From positions 62,001 to 126,000 of the forward strand of contig CAKSKU010000003.1 of the NCBI GenBank assembly GCA_934465295.1: a stretch of 64,000 nt of DNA, given 5' to 3'. The DNA is from an uncultured Oscillospiraceae bacterium. GTDB taxonomy: Bacteria; Bacillota; Clostridia; Oscillospirales; Ruminococcaceae. The notes below the pieces were generated by a model. That model saw nothing but the letters and a program-made list of their open reading frames with translations, was not told the DNA's origin and made no database searches. The translations under genes and the position numbers were made by a program. How positions within the stretch are numbered: the first letter of the stretch is position 1; every line of letters starts with the position of its first letter. This document shows, one piece after another, positions 24,680-33,973 of this stretch.

Positions 24680-26709
24680 TGAGCATCGAGATACTTGCAC
24701 CTGCGGGAAGCCTTGACAGCATCTATGCCGCCGTGCGGTGCGGAGCGAACGCTGTTTATGTCGGCGGAAGCCGTTTTTCAGCCCGTGCGAATGCGGCTAA
24801 CTTCACTCCCGAGGAGCTTGAAAAAGCGGTGGATTACTGCCACCTGCACAACGTTAAAATTTATCAGGCAGTGAACACGCTCGTTTTTGACGATGAGCTT
24901 TCCGACTTTCTCAAAGCGGCGAAGCTTTCAGCCGAGTTGGGCATTGATGCTTTCATCGTTCAGGACGTTGGTGCGGCTGAAATGCTCAAACAGGCTTTGC
25001 CCGATATGAAGCTCAACGCATCAACGCAGATGTCTGTTCACACGAAAGAGGGCGCACTGCTTGCGAAAGAATCGGGCTTTTCGAGAGTTGTTCTTTCGAG
25101 GGAGCTTTCGTTTGAAACGATAAAGGACATAGCTTCTGCCGATATCGAGGTCGAAACCTTTATCCACGGCGCACTTTGTATGTCCGTTTCGGGTCAGTGC
25201 TATATGAGTGCGATGATAGGCTCACGAAGCGCAGACCGAGGTCTTTGTGCGCAGGCTTGCAGACTGCCTTTTTCTGCGATAAAGGGGCAGGAGCGAAGCG
25301 ACCTTTCACTCAAAGACCTTTCGGGAATAGACTTTATCCCCGAGCTTGAAAAGGCAGGCGTTACTTCGATAAAGATAGAGGGCAGAATGAAGCGTGCGGA
25401 GTATGTTGCCGCCGCAGTTTCCGCTTGCCGTGCTAAAGCTGACGGAAAAGAACCCGACATTGACACGCTTGAAGCGGTGTTCTCACGGAGCGGATTCACG
25501 GACGGTTACCTCACGGGAAAGCTTGGTGCGGAGATGTTCGGGACACGCCGCAAGGAGGACGTTGTTGCCGCAAAGGACGTTCTCCCGAAGCTTGCGGAGC
25601 TTTACCACAGGGAAACGAAAGCCTGCACTGCCGATTTTGAATGTTCGATAAAGTTGGACGAGCAGGTCACACTTAAAATGAGTGCGGACGGCGAAAGCGT
25701 GACCGTTCACGGCGACATTCCGCAGATAGCGCAGAACCGTCCTACCGACCGTGAAATGATAGAAAAACAGCTTTCAAAGCTCGGCGACACGCCTTACAGC
25801 TTCGGCAAGCTTAAAACCGACATCGGCGAGGGGCTTATCGTTCCAGCATCGGCACTCAATGCGCTGCGCCGTGAAGCTGTCGAAAAGCTTGACGAAGCGA
25901 GGATAAAAGCCAAGCGCAAGCCGCAGAGGTTCGTTCCCGTTGAGCTGAACTTCCCGAAAATGCTCAACATAAAACCGATGTCATTCCGTGCAAGGCTTTA
26001 TAAGGCTGAACAGCTTTCGGGCGTTCCCGAGAGCTTCGAGATAGCTTTCCTGCCGATAGATACGCTCCTTTCGGGTGCGGTAAAGGGCAAGGTCAGGCTT
26101 GGTGCGGCTCTGCCGAGGTTCGTAACGGATGAAAAACTGCTTGAAAAGAAGCTTGAAAAGCTGAAAATGCTCGGCATAGATGATGTGCTTTGCACGAATT
26201 ATGCGCATATAAGGCTTTGCCGCAGTAAATTCGTTATGCACGGCGATTTCGGCTTGAATGTGACGAACTCGTTCACGCTGAAAAAATACGCCGAAATGGG
26301 ACTTGCCGATGCGACGGCTTCGTTCGAGATGAAGCTTTCGCAGATAAACCGGCTTGGTGATATGCTCCCATACGGCTTTATTGCATACGGGCGTTTGCCG
26401 CTCATGCTGACGAGAAACTGCCCGATAAAGCAGGCTGTCGGCGGCTGTAAAAACTGCACGGGAGGGCTTACCGACCGAACGGGACGCTTTTTTCCCGTAA
26501 AATGCGACGGGACGGCGAGCGAAGTGCTGAACAGTGATGTTCTTGTTATATCCGACCGCCTGAACGAGGCGGACTGCGATTTTGCAACGCTCATATTCAC
26601 GGACGAAGCTCCCGAGCGTGTAAAGCAGGTCTGTGATTGTTACGAAAAGCGCAGAAAGCTTGACACGGACGGCATCACAAGGGGACTTTACTACCGTGGC
26701 ATCATATAG
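24679..26709 (+). CDS. U32-family protein (RNA hydroxylase / peptidase-like)
   Basis: A 676-residue protein. The N-terminal TIM-barrel U32 domain has EILAPAGSLDSIYAAVRCGANAVYVGG, FIHGALCMSVSGQCYMSAMIGSRSADRGLCAQ with the iron-sulfur cysteines, and SIKIEGRMKRAEYVA. A C-terminal DUF3656-like and collagenase-like extension follows, with a late cysteine motif KQAVGGCKNC. Long U32 proteins of this shape include E. coli RlhA, which hydroxylates 23S rRNA C2501. Which RNA or protein this one acts on is not determined. It is co-transcribed with zapA. Confidence 0.88.
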   Translation: MSIEILAPAGSLDSIYAAVRCGANAVYVGGSRFSARANAANFTPEELEKAVDYCHLHNVKIYQAVNTLVFDDELSDFLKAAKLSAELGIDAFIVQDVGAAEMLKQALPDMKLNASTQMSVHTKEGALLAKESGFSRVVLSRELSFETIKDIASADIEVETFIHGALCMSVSGQCYMSAMIGSRSADRGLCAQACRLPFSAIKGQERSDLSLKDLSGIDFIPELEKAGVTSIKIEGRMKRAEYVAAAVSACRAKADGKEPDIDTLEAVFSRSGFTDGYLTGKLGAEMFGTRRKEDVVAAKDVLPKLAELYHRETKACTADFECSIKLDEQVTLKMSADGESVTVHGDIPQIAQNRPTDREMIEKQLSKLGDTPYSFGKLKTDIGEGLIVPASALNALRREAVEKLDEARIKAKRKPQRFVPVELNFPKMLNIKPMSFRARLYKAEQLSGVPESFEIAFLPIDTLLSGAVKGKVRLGAALPRFVTDEKLLEKKLEKLKMLGIDDVLCTNYAHIRLCRSKFVMHGDFGLNVTNSFTLKKYAEMGLADATASFEMKLSQINRLGDMLPYGFIAYGRLPLMLTRNCPIKQAVGGCKNCTGGLTDRTGRFFPVKCDGTASEVLNSDVLVISDRLNEADCDFATLIFTDEAPERVKQVCDCYEKRRKLDTDGITRGLYYRGII

Positions 26710-26774
26710 GTGGGGAAATCCTGCGCTTATTTGCGTGAAAAGCAGGTTTTAAGCTGAAAATTTGTAATATACGG

Positions 26775-26802
26775 TTGATTTTTGCCGCAAATATGGTATA
26801 AT
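26775..26802 (+). promoter_or_regulatory. Promoter of serS
   Basis: TTGATT (26775-26780), a 16-bp spacer and TATAAT (26797-26802) lie 35 bp upstream of serS. The short leader leaves no room for a T-box. Confidence 0.62.
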
Positions 26803-26836
26803 TAAATTAATATTTATGTTTTAAGGAGAGTTTACT

Positions 26837-28135
26837 ATGCTCGATATTAAATTTGTCCGTGAAAATCCGGACGCTGTAAAGGAAAACATCAAGAAAAAAT
26901 TTCAGGACGACAAGCTCCCTCTCGTTGATGAAGTAATTGAACTCGATGCAAAGCTTCGTGCCGCAAAGACAAGAGCTGACGAGCTTCGTGCTATCAGAAA
27001 CAAGACCTCCAAGGAGATCGGCGCACTTATGGCTCAGGGCAAAAAGGAAGAAGCCGAAGAAGCTAAGAAGAAAGTGACCGCTTTCGGCGACGAGCTTTCC
27101 GCACTTGAAAAGGAAGAGACCGAGACCGAAAAGGAACTCACCGCAAGAATGATGAGAATTCCTAACATCATCGACCCGTCCGTTCCTATCGGCAAGGACG
27201 ACAGCGAAAACGTTGAGATCAAGAGATACGGCGAACCCGTTGTTCCCGATTTTGAGATACCTTACCACTCCGAAATTATGGAAAGCTTTGACGGCATCGA
27301 CAAGGACGCCGCAGGACGTGTTGCAGGCAACGGCTTCTACTATCTTATGGGCGATATCGCAAGACTTCACTCCGCAGTTCTCGCCTATGCAAGAGATTTT
27401 ATGATCGACAGAGGATTCACATACTGTATTCCTCCTTATATGATCCGCAGCAACGTTGTTACGGGTGTTATGAGCTTTGCGGAAATGGACGCTATGATGT
27501 ACAAGATCGAGGGTGAGGATCTCTACCTCATCGGTACTTCCGAGCACTCCATGATCGGTAAGTATATCGACACTATCGTTCAGGAGGACACACTTCCGCA
27601 CACTCTCACAAGCTATTCACCTTGCTTCCGTAAGGAAAAGGGCGCTCACGGCATCGAGGAGAGAGGCGTTTACAGAATCCACCAGTTTGAAAAGCAGGAA
27701 ATGATCGTTGTATGTAAGCCTGAGGACAGCCCGATGTGGTTCGACAAGCTCTGGCAGAACACAGTTGACCTCTTCCGCTCAATGGATATCCCCGTAAGAA
27801 CCATCGAGTGCTGCTCGGGCGACCTTGCAGACCTTAAGGTAAAGTCCTACGATGTTGAGGCTTGGTCACCCCGTCAGAAGAAATATTTTGAAGTCGGCAG
27901 CTGCTCCAACCTCGGCGATGCACAGGCAAGACGTCTTAAAATTCGTGTAAACGGCAAGGACGGCAAGTATTTTGCACACACACTCAACAACACAGTTGTT
28001 GCTCCTCCGAGAATGCTTATCGCATTCCTTGAAAATCATCTTCAGGCTGACGGCACAGTAACTATCCCCGAAGTTCTCCGTCCTTACATGGGCGGCAAGG
28101 AAGTTCTTGTTCCTAAGAGATCATGCGTTAAGTAA
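26837..28135 (+). CDS. serS: Seryl-tRNA synthetase
   Basis: The 432-residue class II synthetase that charges tRNA-Ser (and tRNA-Sec). The N-terminal long antiparallel coiled coil (residues ~1-100) starts MLDIKFVRENPDAVKENIKKKF. The catalytic core shows motif 2 SYSPCFRKEKGAHGIEERGVYRIHQFEKQEM and motif 3 NTVVAPPRMLIAFLENHLQADGTV. The zinc-independent bacterial form is indicated by length and sequence. It is a single-gene unit ending in a strong terminator. Confidence 0.97.
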   Translation: MLDIKFVRENPDAVKENIKKKFQDDKLPLVDEVIELDAKLRAAKTRADELRAIRNKTSKEIGALMAQGKKEEAEEAKKKVTAFGDELSALEKEETETEKELTARMMRIPNIIDPSVPIGKDDSENVEIKRYGEPVVPDFEIPYHSEIMESFDGIDKDAAGRVAGNGFYYLMGDIARLHSAVLAYARDFMIDRGFTYCIPPYMIRSNVVTGVMSFAEMDAMMYKIEGEDLYLIGTSEHSMIGKYIDTIVQEDTLPHTLTSYSPCFRKEKGAHGIEERGVYRIHQFEKQEMIVVCKPEDSPMWFDKLWQNTVDLFRSMDIPVRTIECCSGDLADLKVKSYDVEAWSPRQKKYFEVGSCSNLGDAQARRLKIRVNGKDGKYFAHTLNNTVVAPPRMLIAFLENHLQADGTVTIPEVLRPYMGGKEVLVPKRSCVK

Positions 28136-28167
28136 TTTATTTGATGGCATAAAACTGCACAGCATTA

Positions 28168-28207
28168 TCCCGAAAAGACGGCGCAACTGTCTTTTCGGGA
28201 TTTTTTT
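28168..28207 (+). terminator. Rho-independent terminator after serS
   Basis: A perfect 12-bp stem (TCCCGAAAAGAC / GTCTTTTCGGGA) with a nine-base loop is followed by seven T. Confidence 0.92.
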
Positions 28208-28229
28208 ACTTTTGCGGCAGCATTTTTTG

Positions 28230-28258
28230 TTGCAATTTCTGATGAAATATGCTATACT
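28230..28258 (+). promoter_or_regulatory. Promoter of rlmB and the pseudo-ATPase gene
   Basis: TTGCAA (28230-28235), a 17-bp spacer and TATACT (28253-28258) lie about 62 bp before rlmB. Confidence 0.68.
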
Positions 28259-28320
28259 ATTAAAGATAATATTATAATAGGGAAAAGTATGCACTTTTAT
28301 ATAAAATTTAAGGAGTAAAC

Positions 28321-29247
28321 ATGGCTTACAATAATAATAGAGGAAATGCGCCGCAGAAGCGCAGCTCCGATAACGGTAATTTCAGGAACGGACACGGCAG
28401 TTCACGCCCGACGGGAAAGAGCGGCTATCGTGAAAAGCGTTACAACGACAATGAACGTTTCGGAAATTCCGCCGAACATACCGAGCGTGAGGAACTCATT
28501 GAGTGTGATGACAACGGCGGTCTTATCATCGGCAGAAACCCCGTTATCGAGGCTTTGAAATCGGGAAAGCAGCTCGACACTATCTACATTGACAGCGACA
28601 GCGGCGGAAGCATCGGTCTTATCTGCAAAATGGCAAAGGAACGTGACATTGTTGTAAAGCAGGTAAGCTCGCAGAAGCTCGATTCGATGTCGGACGGAAA
28701 GTCGCATCAGGGCGTTATCGCTTCGGGTGCTTGTGCTGAATATTCGAGCGTTGAGGAGATACTTGCAAAGGCAAAGGAAAAGGGGACTGACCCTTTTATC
28801 ATAATCTGTGATGAGATCGAAGATCCGCACAATCTTGGTGCGATAATTCGTACAGCCGAGGCGGCAGGAGCTGACGGTGTTATCATTCCGAAGAGAAGAA
28901 GCGCTTCGCTGAACCGGACGGTCTACAAGACCTCGGCAGGTGCGGCGAGCTATGTTCCCGTTGCGAGGGTATCGAACCTTGCGGCGGCTATCGATGAGCT
29001 GAAAGAGAACGGCGTCTGGATATACGGCACGGACGCTTCGGGCGAGGATTACACAGAGGTCGATATGAGCGGACCCTGTGCTATCGTCATCGGCTCGGAG
29101 GGCTTCGGAATGGGCAGGCTCACCAAGGAAAAATGCGATTTTCTGTTAAAGCTGCCGATGTTCGGTCAGGTCAATTCGCTGAACGCTTCGGTTGCGGCAG
29201 GAATTTTTATGTATGAGACCGTCCGCAGACGCAGACTGAAAAAATAA
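28321..29247 (+). CDS. rlmB: SpoU/TrmH-family rRNA 2'-O-methyltransferase (RlmB type)
   Basis: A 308-residue methyltransferase. Residues 1-~55 are an Asn, Gly and Arg-rich disordered extension (NNNRGNAPQKRS) that could bind RNA. A small substrate-binding domain follows (GRNPVIEALKSG, SHQGVIA). The trefoil-knot SpoU domain has DPHNLGAIIRTAEAAGADGVI, IVIGSEGFGMGRL and QVNSLNASVAAGIFMYE, which hold the SAM-binding and catalytic residues. The family modifies 23S rRNA, classically G2251. The downstream gene starts 22 nt later and is likely co-expressed. Confidence 0.9.
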   Translation: MAYNNNRGNAPQKRSSDNGNFRNGHGSSRPTGKSGYREKRYNDNERFGNSAEHTEREELIECDDNGGLIIGRNPVIEALKSGKQLDTIYIDSDSGGSIGLICKMAKERDIVVKQVSSQKLDSMSDGKSHQGVIASGACAEYSSVEEILAKAKEKGTDPFIIICDEIEDPHNLGAIIRTAEAAGADGVIIPKRRSASLNRTVYKTSAGAASYVPVARVSNLAAAIDELKENGVWIYGTDASGEDYTEVDMSGPCAIVIGSEGFGMGRLTKEKCDFLLKLPMFGQVNSLNASVAAGIFMYETVRRRRLKK

Positions 29248-29268
29248 ACGGTTAGGGGGTGAAGAATT

Positions 29269-31998
29269 TTGGCAGACAAGCTTTACTCGGTCGATGATAT
29301 CATAAACGAATATTCGGGCAAGGGCGGCGAAAGCGGCGGCTCAAAGGAGAGCGTTGACGAACTGCTCGAAAATTTCAAAAAAGACGATCCTACCGAAAAG
29401 GTCACACTGCACAACACTGATATTTTCGGCAAAATAGATGAGGAAAACGCTGTAAAGGACGAAGAAAAGCTTCAAAAGCCGTCAAAGGCTGAGGGTGCTT
29501 TTGAGGAAAAGTACAGCAAGCTTTCCGAAAAGATGAACGAGGTCGCAAAGCGTGAGAGCGAGACTCCCGAAAAGGTCGTAAAAGGACAGGGCAGGGAGCG
29601 TTCATTCTCCGAAAAGATCGAAAGCGGCTTCGGCGATGATAAAAAGGCAGAAAAGGGCGATTCGCTCGCACAGCGTTTCAAAAACAGGCGCAAGCAGGAG
29701 GCAGAGCAGGCGGAAGAAGTGCCTGCACCCGAGCCGAGCGTACAGAGACCCGTTCAGCCAGGTCCGTTCGACAAATATAACGCCATTGCACAGGACAACG
29801 GGGAGGAAGCCGAGGAAGAAAAGCCCTCCGACACTATCAAGCGTGGGAAAAGCCTTGACGAGATACTTGACGAATACTCCAAGGAGCGTCCTGCGCAGAA
29901 AACAAGGAGAGAGTTCACCCAACACCGCAGCATAACCGAATTCTTCACACGAAGGATACCTACGGACGATGCAGGCGGCGAGCTTTCCGATGAGATGCGC
30001 CGACTCCGCAAGGAGCGTTTGTCGAGAACTCAGGGTGTAACGCCCGTTGAGAGAAAATCGATTTCGGACATCGACTTGAAGCTTGAGGACAAGATACTCC
30101 CCGATACCTCGCAGTTCAGGATAGACAGCTCCGAGACCGCCAAGCTTGACGAGCTCAAAGAGCGCAGGAACAAGAAGATAAAGGACTTCGTTCTTGTCGG
30201 CGATGAGGAGGACGAGCCCGAAGAGGAAACGGACACAAAGGCTATCGAGGATTACGAAGAATACGACGATGCGGCGGCTGTTGTCAGCGATATCGACCGC
30301 ATCAGAGGAACGCTTATGTTAAGGCTTGCCGTGGTTGCGGTGTGCCTTGCGGTGAGTGCATATATCTCGCTGGCGAACGATCTCGGAATTTTCCCGATGT
30401 TCGATCTGCTCAGCAAGAGGACCCAGACAAACACATATCTTTTCGTCAATGCGATAATAGGCATACTTGCGGCATTTTCGGCTTATCCCGTTATAAGCTG
30501 CGGACTTTCAAAGCTGTTCTCGATGAAAGCCGACTGCGACAGTCTCAGTGCCGTTGCGATGGTGACGGGCATTGCGAACTGCGTTATAATGTTCGCAAAC
30601 AGCAATCTTATAAAGGGCAGCATCGTACATATCTACCTTACGACGGCGATACTTTCGCTGCTGTTCAACACGATAGGAAAGCTGCTGATAGTGACAAGGA
30701 CAAAGCGGAGCTTCGGCTTCGTTTCGGGCAGCGGCGACAAATACGCTCTGCTCAAGGTCGAGGACGAGGAAACGGCGCAGAATTTCACGAGGGGAACGCT
30801 CCGTGACTTCCCTAATCTCGTTGCGATGAAAAAGACGGAGATGCTCCGTGACTTCCTCAAAATCTCGTATGCGCCCGACAGCACGGACAATTTCTGCCGT
30901 GTGTTCACGCCGATAATACTTGCGGCGGGAGTGATAGTCGGGGTGCTTGCAGGCTTTGTGGCTAAGGGCGAATACGGTTCGGCAGGCGCTTATGTCGGCT
31001 TCTCGGTATTCACGGGCTGCGTTGCGATATGCTCGGCAGTCTCACTGATGCTCGTTGTAAATCTCCCTATGGAGAAAGCTTCAAAGAAAAATTCGGAGCT
31101 TCAGGGTGCGCTGCTCGGATATGATGCAGTTGAAGAATTCGCCGACACGAACAGCGTTCTCATTGATGCTGCGCAGCTTTTCCCTCAGGGAAGCGTTACG
31201 CTTTCGGCGATAAAGGTCTTTTCCGATACGAGAATAGATGAAGCCATCGTTGAGGCGGCGAGCCTTACGAACCAGTCGGGAAGCATATTAAAGAATATGT
31301 TCTACGACATCATCGCAGGAAAGACCGAGCTTCTTGACCCCGTTGAAAGCTATATTTTCGAGGATTCAATGGGACTTTGCGGCTGGATAAACAACAAGCG
31401 TGTTCTTCTCGGCAGCCGTGAGCTTATGATAAATCACAGCATTGAGGAAGTCCCCTCGGCGGCAAAGGAGCAGGAATACACAAGGGGCGGAAAGTCTGCG
31501 GTATACCTCTCCATTTCGGGTGAGCTTTCGGCGATGTTCATTGTTGAGATAAGCCCGTCGCTCGAGGTCAAGAATGCGCTGACCGAGCTTTCAAAGCAGG
31601 GCGTTTATACGGTGATAAAGACGGTCGATTCGCTCATTTCGATAAACCTTATCTCGGAGCTTTACGGAGTTTCGTCCGAATATTTCAAGCTGCTCCCGTT
31701 CCGACTTTATGAAAAGTATGAGGAGACAGTTTCGTATGAGCCGAATGTGACGGCTGCCGCTGCCTGCTCGGGAAAATTTGCGGCACTTTCATCAATAATA
31801 TGCGGCTGCAAGAACCTTAGGGGAACTATCACGACGGGAATTGCGCTCGAAGCTGTTTCGGTACTGCTCGGGATAATGATATGCTTTGCGATGGTGCTGC
31901 TCAAATGCTTCGGCGAGCTTTCGGCGACTATGACCTGCGCATACAATCTATGCTTTGCGCTTGTATTCGCCGTTTTCCAGACTTTCAGAAAAACATAA
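29269..31998 (+). CDS. Large membrane protein with a degenerate P-type ATPase-like region
   Basis: A 909-residue protein of unknown function starting at a TTG behind AGGGGGTGAAGA. Residues 1-~340 are charged and probably disordered, with two similar short motifs (SVDDIINEYSGK and SLDEILDEYSKE). From ~345 there are about six spans in pairs (near 350-370, 387-405, 425-465, 545-570, 575-600 and a final pair at 855-900). Between the third and last pairs lies a soluble part that reads like heavy-metal P-type ATPases. IDAAQLFPQG (Asp633) takes the place of FDKTGTLTQG; GLCGWINNKRVLLGSRELM and GKSAVYLSISGELSAMFIVEISPSLEVKNAL match the nucleotide and P domains. The Lys, Thr and Gly of DKTGT are gone and I find no GDGxNDxPAL hinge, so ATP-driven pumping is unlikely. 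It follows rlmB by 22 nt. Confidence 0.7.
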   Translation: MADKLYSVDDIINEYSGKGGESGGSKESVDELLENFKKDDPTEKVTLHNTDIFGKIDEENAVKDEEKLQKPSKAEGAFEEKYSKLSEKMNEVAKRESETPEKVVKGQGRERSFSEKIESGFGDDKKAEKGDSLAQRFKNRRKQEAEQAEEVPAPEPSVQRPVQPGPFDKYNAIAQDNGEEAEEEKPSDTIKRGKSLDEILDEYSKERPAQKTRREFTQHRSITEFFTRRIPTDDAGGELSDEMRRLRKERLSRTQGVTPVERKSISDIDLKLEDKILPDTSQFRIDSSETAKLDELKERRNKKIKDFVLVGDEEDEPEEETDTKAIEDYEEYDDAAAVVSDIDRIRGTLMLRLAVVAVCLAVSAYISLANDLGIFPMFDLLSKRTQTNTYLFVNAIIGILAAFSAYPVISCGLSKLFSMKADCDSLSAVAMVTGIANCVIMFANSNLIKGSIVHIYLTTAILSLLFNTIGKLLIVTRTKRSFGFVSGSGDKYALLKVEDEETAQNFTRGTLRDFPNLVAMKKTEMLRDFLKISYAPDSTDNFCRVFTPIILAAGVIVGVLAGFVAKGEYGSAGAYVGFSVFTGCVAICSAVSLMLVVNLPMEKASKKNSELQGALLGYDAVEEFADTNSVLIDAAQLFPQGSVTLSAIKVFSDTRIDEAIVEAASLTNQSGSILKNMFYDIIAGKTELLDPVESYIFEDSMGLCGWINNKRVLLGSRELMINHSIEEVPSAAKEQEYTRGGKSAVYLSISGELSAMFIVEISPSLEVKNALTELSKQGVYTVIKTVDSLISINLISELYGVSSEYFKLLPFRLYEKYEETVSYEPNVTAAAACSGKFAALSSIICGCKNLRGTITTGIALEAVSVLLGIMICFAMVLLKCFGELSATMTCAYNLCFALVFAVFQTFRKT

Positions 31999-32011
31999 AT
32001 ATAAAAATCAG

Positions 32012-32057
32012 ATCGGCGTAGGCTGTCCGCATTTCGGTGTGAGCAGCTTACGCCGAT
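32012..32057 (+). terminator. Hairpin after the pseudo-ATPase gene
   Basis: ATCGGCGTAGGCTG (32012-32025) can pair with CAGCTTACGCCGAT (32044-32057), with one mismatch. It lies 14 bp after the stop codon but is followed by only a weak T tract. Confidence 0.5.
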
Positions 32058-32074
32058 ATTCCTGTAAAAAAATA

Positions 32075-32126
32075 ACGCAGTCCACATCAACGATAGAATT
32101 CGTTCTGCCGCTGATGTGAACTGCGC
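32075..32126. repeat. Divergent copy of palindromic module A
   Basis: The arms ACGCAGTCCACATCA and TGATGTGAACTGCGC form a hairpin related to the GCGCAATTCACA element elsewhere and are followed by TTTT. It may terminate transcription of the upstream gene. Confidence 0.6.
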
Positions 32127-32130
32127 TTTT

Positions 32131-32232
32131 ATACTAAACACCTTTTAAAATTTAGAAAAAATCAAGCCGACGATCTCGAATATATTGGATTTCGACGCAG
32201 ATTTTTTCTTTTATTTTATTGGTGTTTAGTAT
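32131..32232. mobile_element. MITE-like element, family F, copy 1
   Basis: A 102-bp element bounded by the inverted ends ATACTAAACACC and GGTGTTTAGTAT, with an inner inverted pair AGAAAAAATC / GATTTTTTCT. It has no coding capacity. Related copies lie at 41565-41664, 50300-50401 and inside the LysR gene (61659-61760). Confidence 0.75.
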
Positions 32233-32251
32233 TATTATTGCTGAAATGCTT

Positions 32252-33775
32252 TTACTTCTTGGATGCTTCGTCAAAGAGTGCCTTTACCTCGTCGGAGGGT
32301 TCTTTGTCGATGAGCGAAACGATTATTGTAAGTATGATCGAGATGATGAAGCCCGGAACGATCGAATAGAGGAAGCTGCTCCAGTGAAGCAGGTATTCCC
32401 AGATGATGACCGTTGCTGCACCGCCGATGATGCCTGCGACTGTACCTTTAAGGGTGAGTCTCCTCCAATAGAGCGAGAGGATGATTGCAGGGCCGAATGC
32501 TGCGCCGAAGCCTGCCCATGCGTTTGAAACGATACCCATGATGGAATCCTTCGGGTTGAGGGCAAGTATGCAGGCGATAACGGAGATGAGCATTACTGTG
32601 CCTCGGCTTATCCACATGAGCTTCTTTTCGGAGGTCTCTTTCTTTACGATGACCTGATAGAAGTCGTTTACGACTGCGGAGGCTGTAACGAGGAGCTGGC
32701 TGTCCGCTGTACTCATTATCGAAGCAAGCACTGCGGAGAGGAACACGCCTGCGAGCGCACCCGGGAACAGACGTCGTACAACGTCGATGAAGATAAGCTC
32801 ACGCTCGGTATCTATAAGCGTAACGCCTATGCTGTCGAGATAAACTCTTCCGAGGATACCGATAAGAACTGCTGCGCCGAGGGAGATAAGTACCCATACG
32901 ATAGCGATTATAGCGGATTTCTTGATGCTCTTTGCGTCCTTGATAGCCATAAAGCGGACAAGGATATGCGGCATACCGAAGTAGCCGAGCGCCCATGCGA
33001 GGTCGCTTATGATCGAGTTTGCGCTTTTTCCGCTCACCAATGACGCATAGCCCGAAGCGTCTGCGCCTTCAGCTACCATCTTAGGTGTTGATGTGACCAT
33101 TTCCCAGCTGAAATCGGGAGTTGATGTAATAAGCGCAATAGGGAGTGCGATGATCGTGAAGAACATCAGCAAGCCCTGAACAAGGTCGGTCCAAGCAACA
33201 GCGTTGAAGCCGCCGAGGAATGTATAGATGATGATTATAAGTGCGGAGATGATGACCGCTGCCTTTGTGTAGGTCTCGTTGGTGCTGTCGATGTTGAAAA
33301 CGACCTGGAAAAGCTTGCCGCCCGAAACGAATGCAGAGGTCGTATAAACGAGGAAGAATATGAATATTACGATCGCACATACGAGACGGACGATCGGGCT
33401 GTCTGCCTTGAAACGGTTCTGGAGATACTGCGGGATAGTGATAGCATCGCCCGCCTGTTCGGTGAACTTACGCAGCGGCTTTGCAACGAAAGCCCAGTTG
33501 AGTATCGTTCCGATCGCAAGACCGATAGCGATCCAGTAGTTTCCCATACCCGTAGCGTAAGCTGCACCGGGGAGACCCATCATCAGCCAGCCGCTCATAT
33601 CGGATGCCTGTGCGGACATCGCCGTTACCCACGAATTAAGACCTCTTCCTGCGAGGAAGTAGTCGCTCATTTTTTTGCTCTTGTTGCTGAAATAAAAGCC
33701 TATGCCGAGCATAATGATAAGATATATCACAAATGCGATCAGCACGGGGACATCAGCGTTTTTTAAGAACCCCAT
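32252..33775 (-). CDS. putP: Sodium/proline symporter (PutP-type, SSS family)
   Basis: A 507-residue transporter with about 13 membrane spans. The N-terminal YFLAGRGLNSWVTAMSAQASDMSGWLMMGLPGAAYATG and the GGFNAVAWTDLVQGLLMF segment are typical of the PutP branch of the sodium:solute symporter family. Proline uptake driven by sodium is the likely role, and it fits the predicted sodium-type ATP synthase. The ATG at 33775 follows AAAGGCGG; an upstream in-frame start would add ten residues with no ribosome site. The gene stands alone. A family F element 20 bp past its stop may serve as terminator. Confidence 0.92.
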   Translation of the reverse strand: MGFLKNADVPVLIAFVIYLIIMLGIGFYFSNKSKKMSDYFLAGRGLNSWVTAMSAQASDMSGWLMMGLPGAAYATGMGNYWIAIGLAIGTILNWAFVAKPLRKFTEQAGDAITIPQYLQNRFKADSPIVRLVCAIVIFIFFLVYTTSAFVSGGKLFQVVFNIDSTNETYTKAAVIISALIIIIYTFLGGFNAVAWTDLVQGLLMFFTIIALPIALITSTPDFSWEMVTSTPKMVAEGADASGYASLVSGKSANSIISDLAWALGYFGMPHILVRFMAIKDAKSIKKSAIIAIVWVLISLGAAVLIGILGRVYLDSIGVTLIDTERELIFIDVVRRLFPGALAGVFLSAVLASIMSTADSQLLVTASAVVNDFYQVIVKKETSEKKLMWISRGTVMLISVIACILALNPKDSIMGIVSNAWAGFGAAFGPAIILSLYWRRLTLKGTVAGIIGGAATVIIWEYLLHWSSFLYSIVPGFIISIILTIIVSLIDKEPSDEVKALFDEASKK

Positions 33776-33930
33776 AATTTGCCGCCTTTCGATAAAAAAT
33801 AACATCCTTTATTATACTCTTTTTTTCGGCACTAAGTATGTATTTTTGATGAACACGCACCAACTTTGGCGGATTTATGCAAATTGGTTGAGTAAATGCA
33901 CGGTTTATAAACAAATAACACAAACAAAAC

Positions 33931-33973
33931 CGCCTTAACACCGCATTAGCAACGCATTAGCAACGCATTAGCG
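33931..33973. repeat. Short direct repeats at the end of the DUF815 gene
   Basis: Three near-perfect copies of GCATTAGCAAC occur in tandem, the first on the gene side overlapping the stop codon of the DUF815 protein. It is too short and has no spacers for CRISPR. Confidence 0.55.

Noticed and set aside
26802..26836. T-box or other riboswitch upstream of serS
   Set aside because: The predicted untranslated leader is only about 30 nt, far too short, and no terminator/antiterminator pair is visible.
33931..33973. Possible CRISPR-like repeats
   Set aside because: Only three 11-bp units with no spacers, overlapping a stop codon. No cas genes are present in the window.
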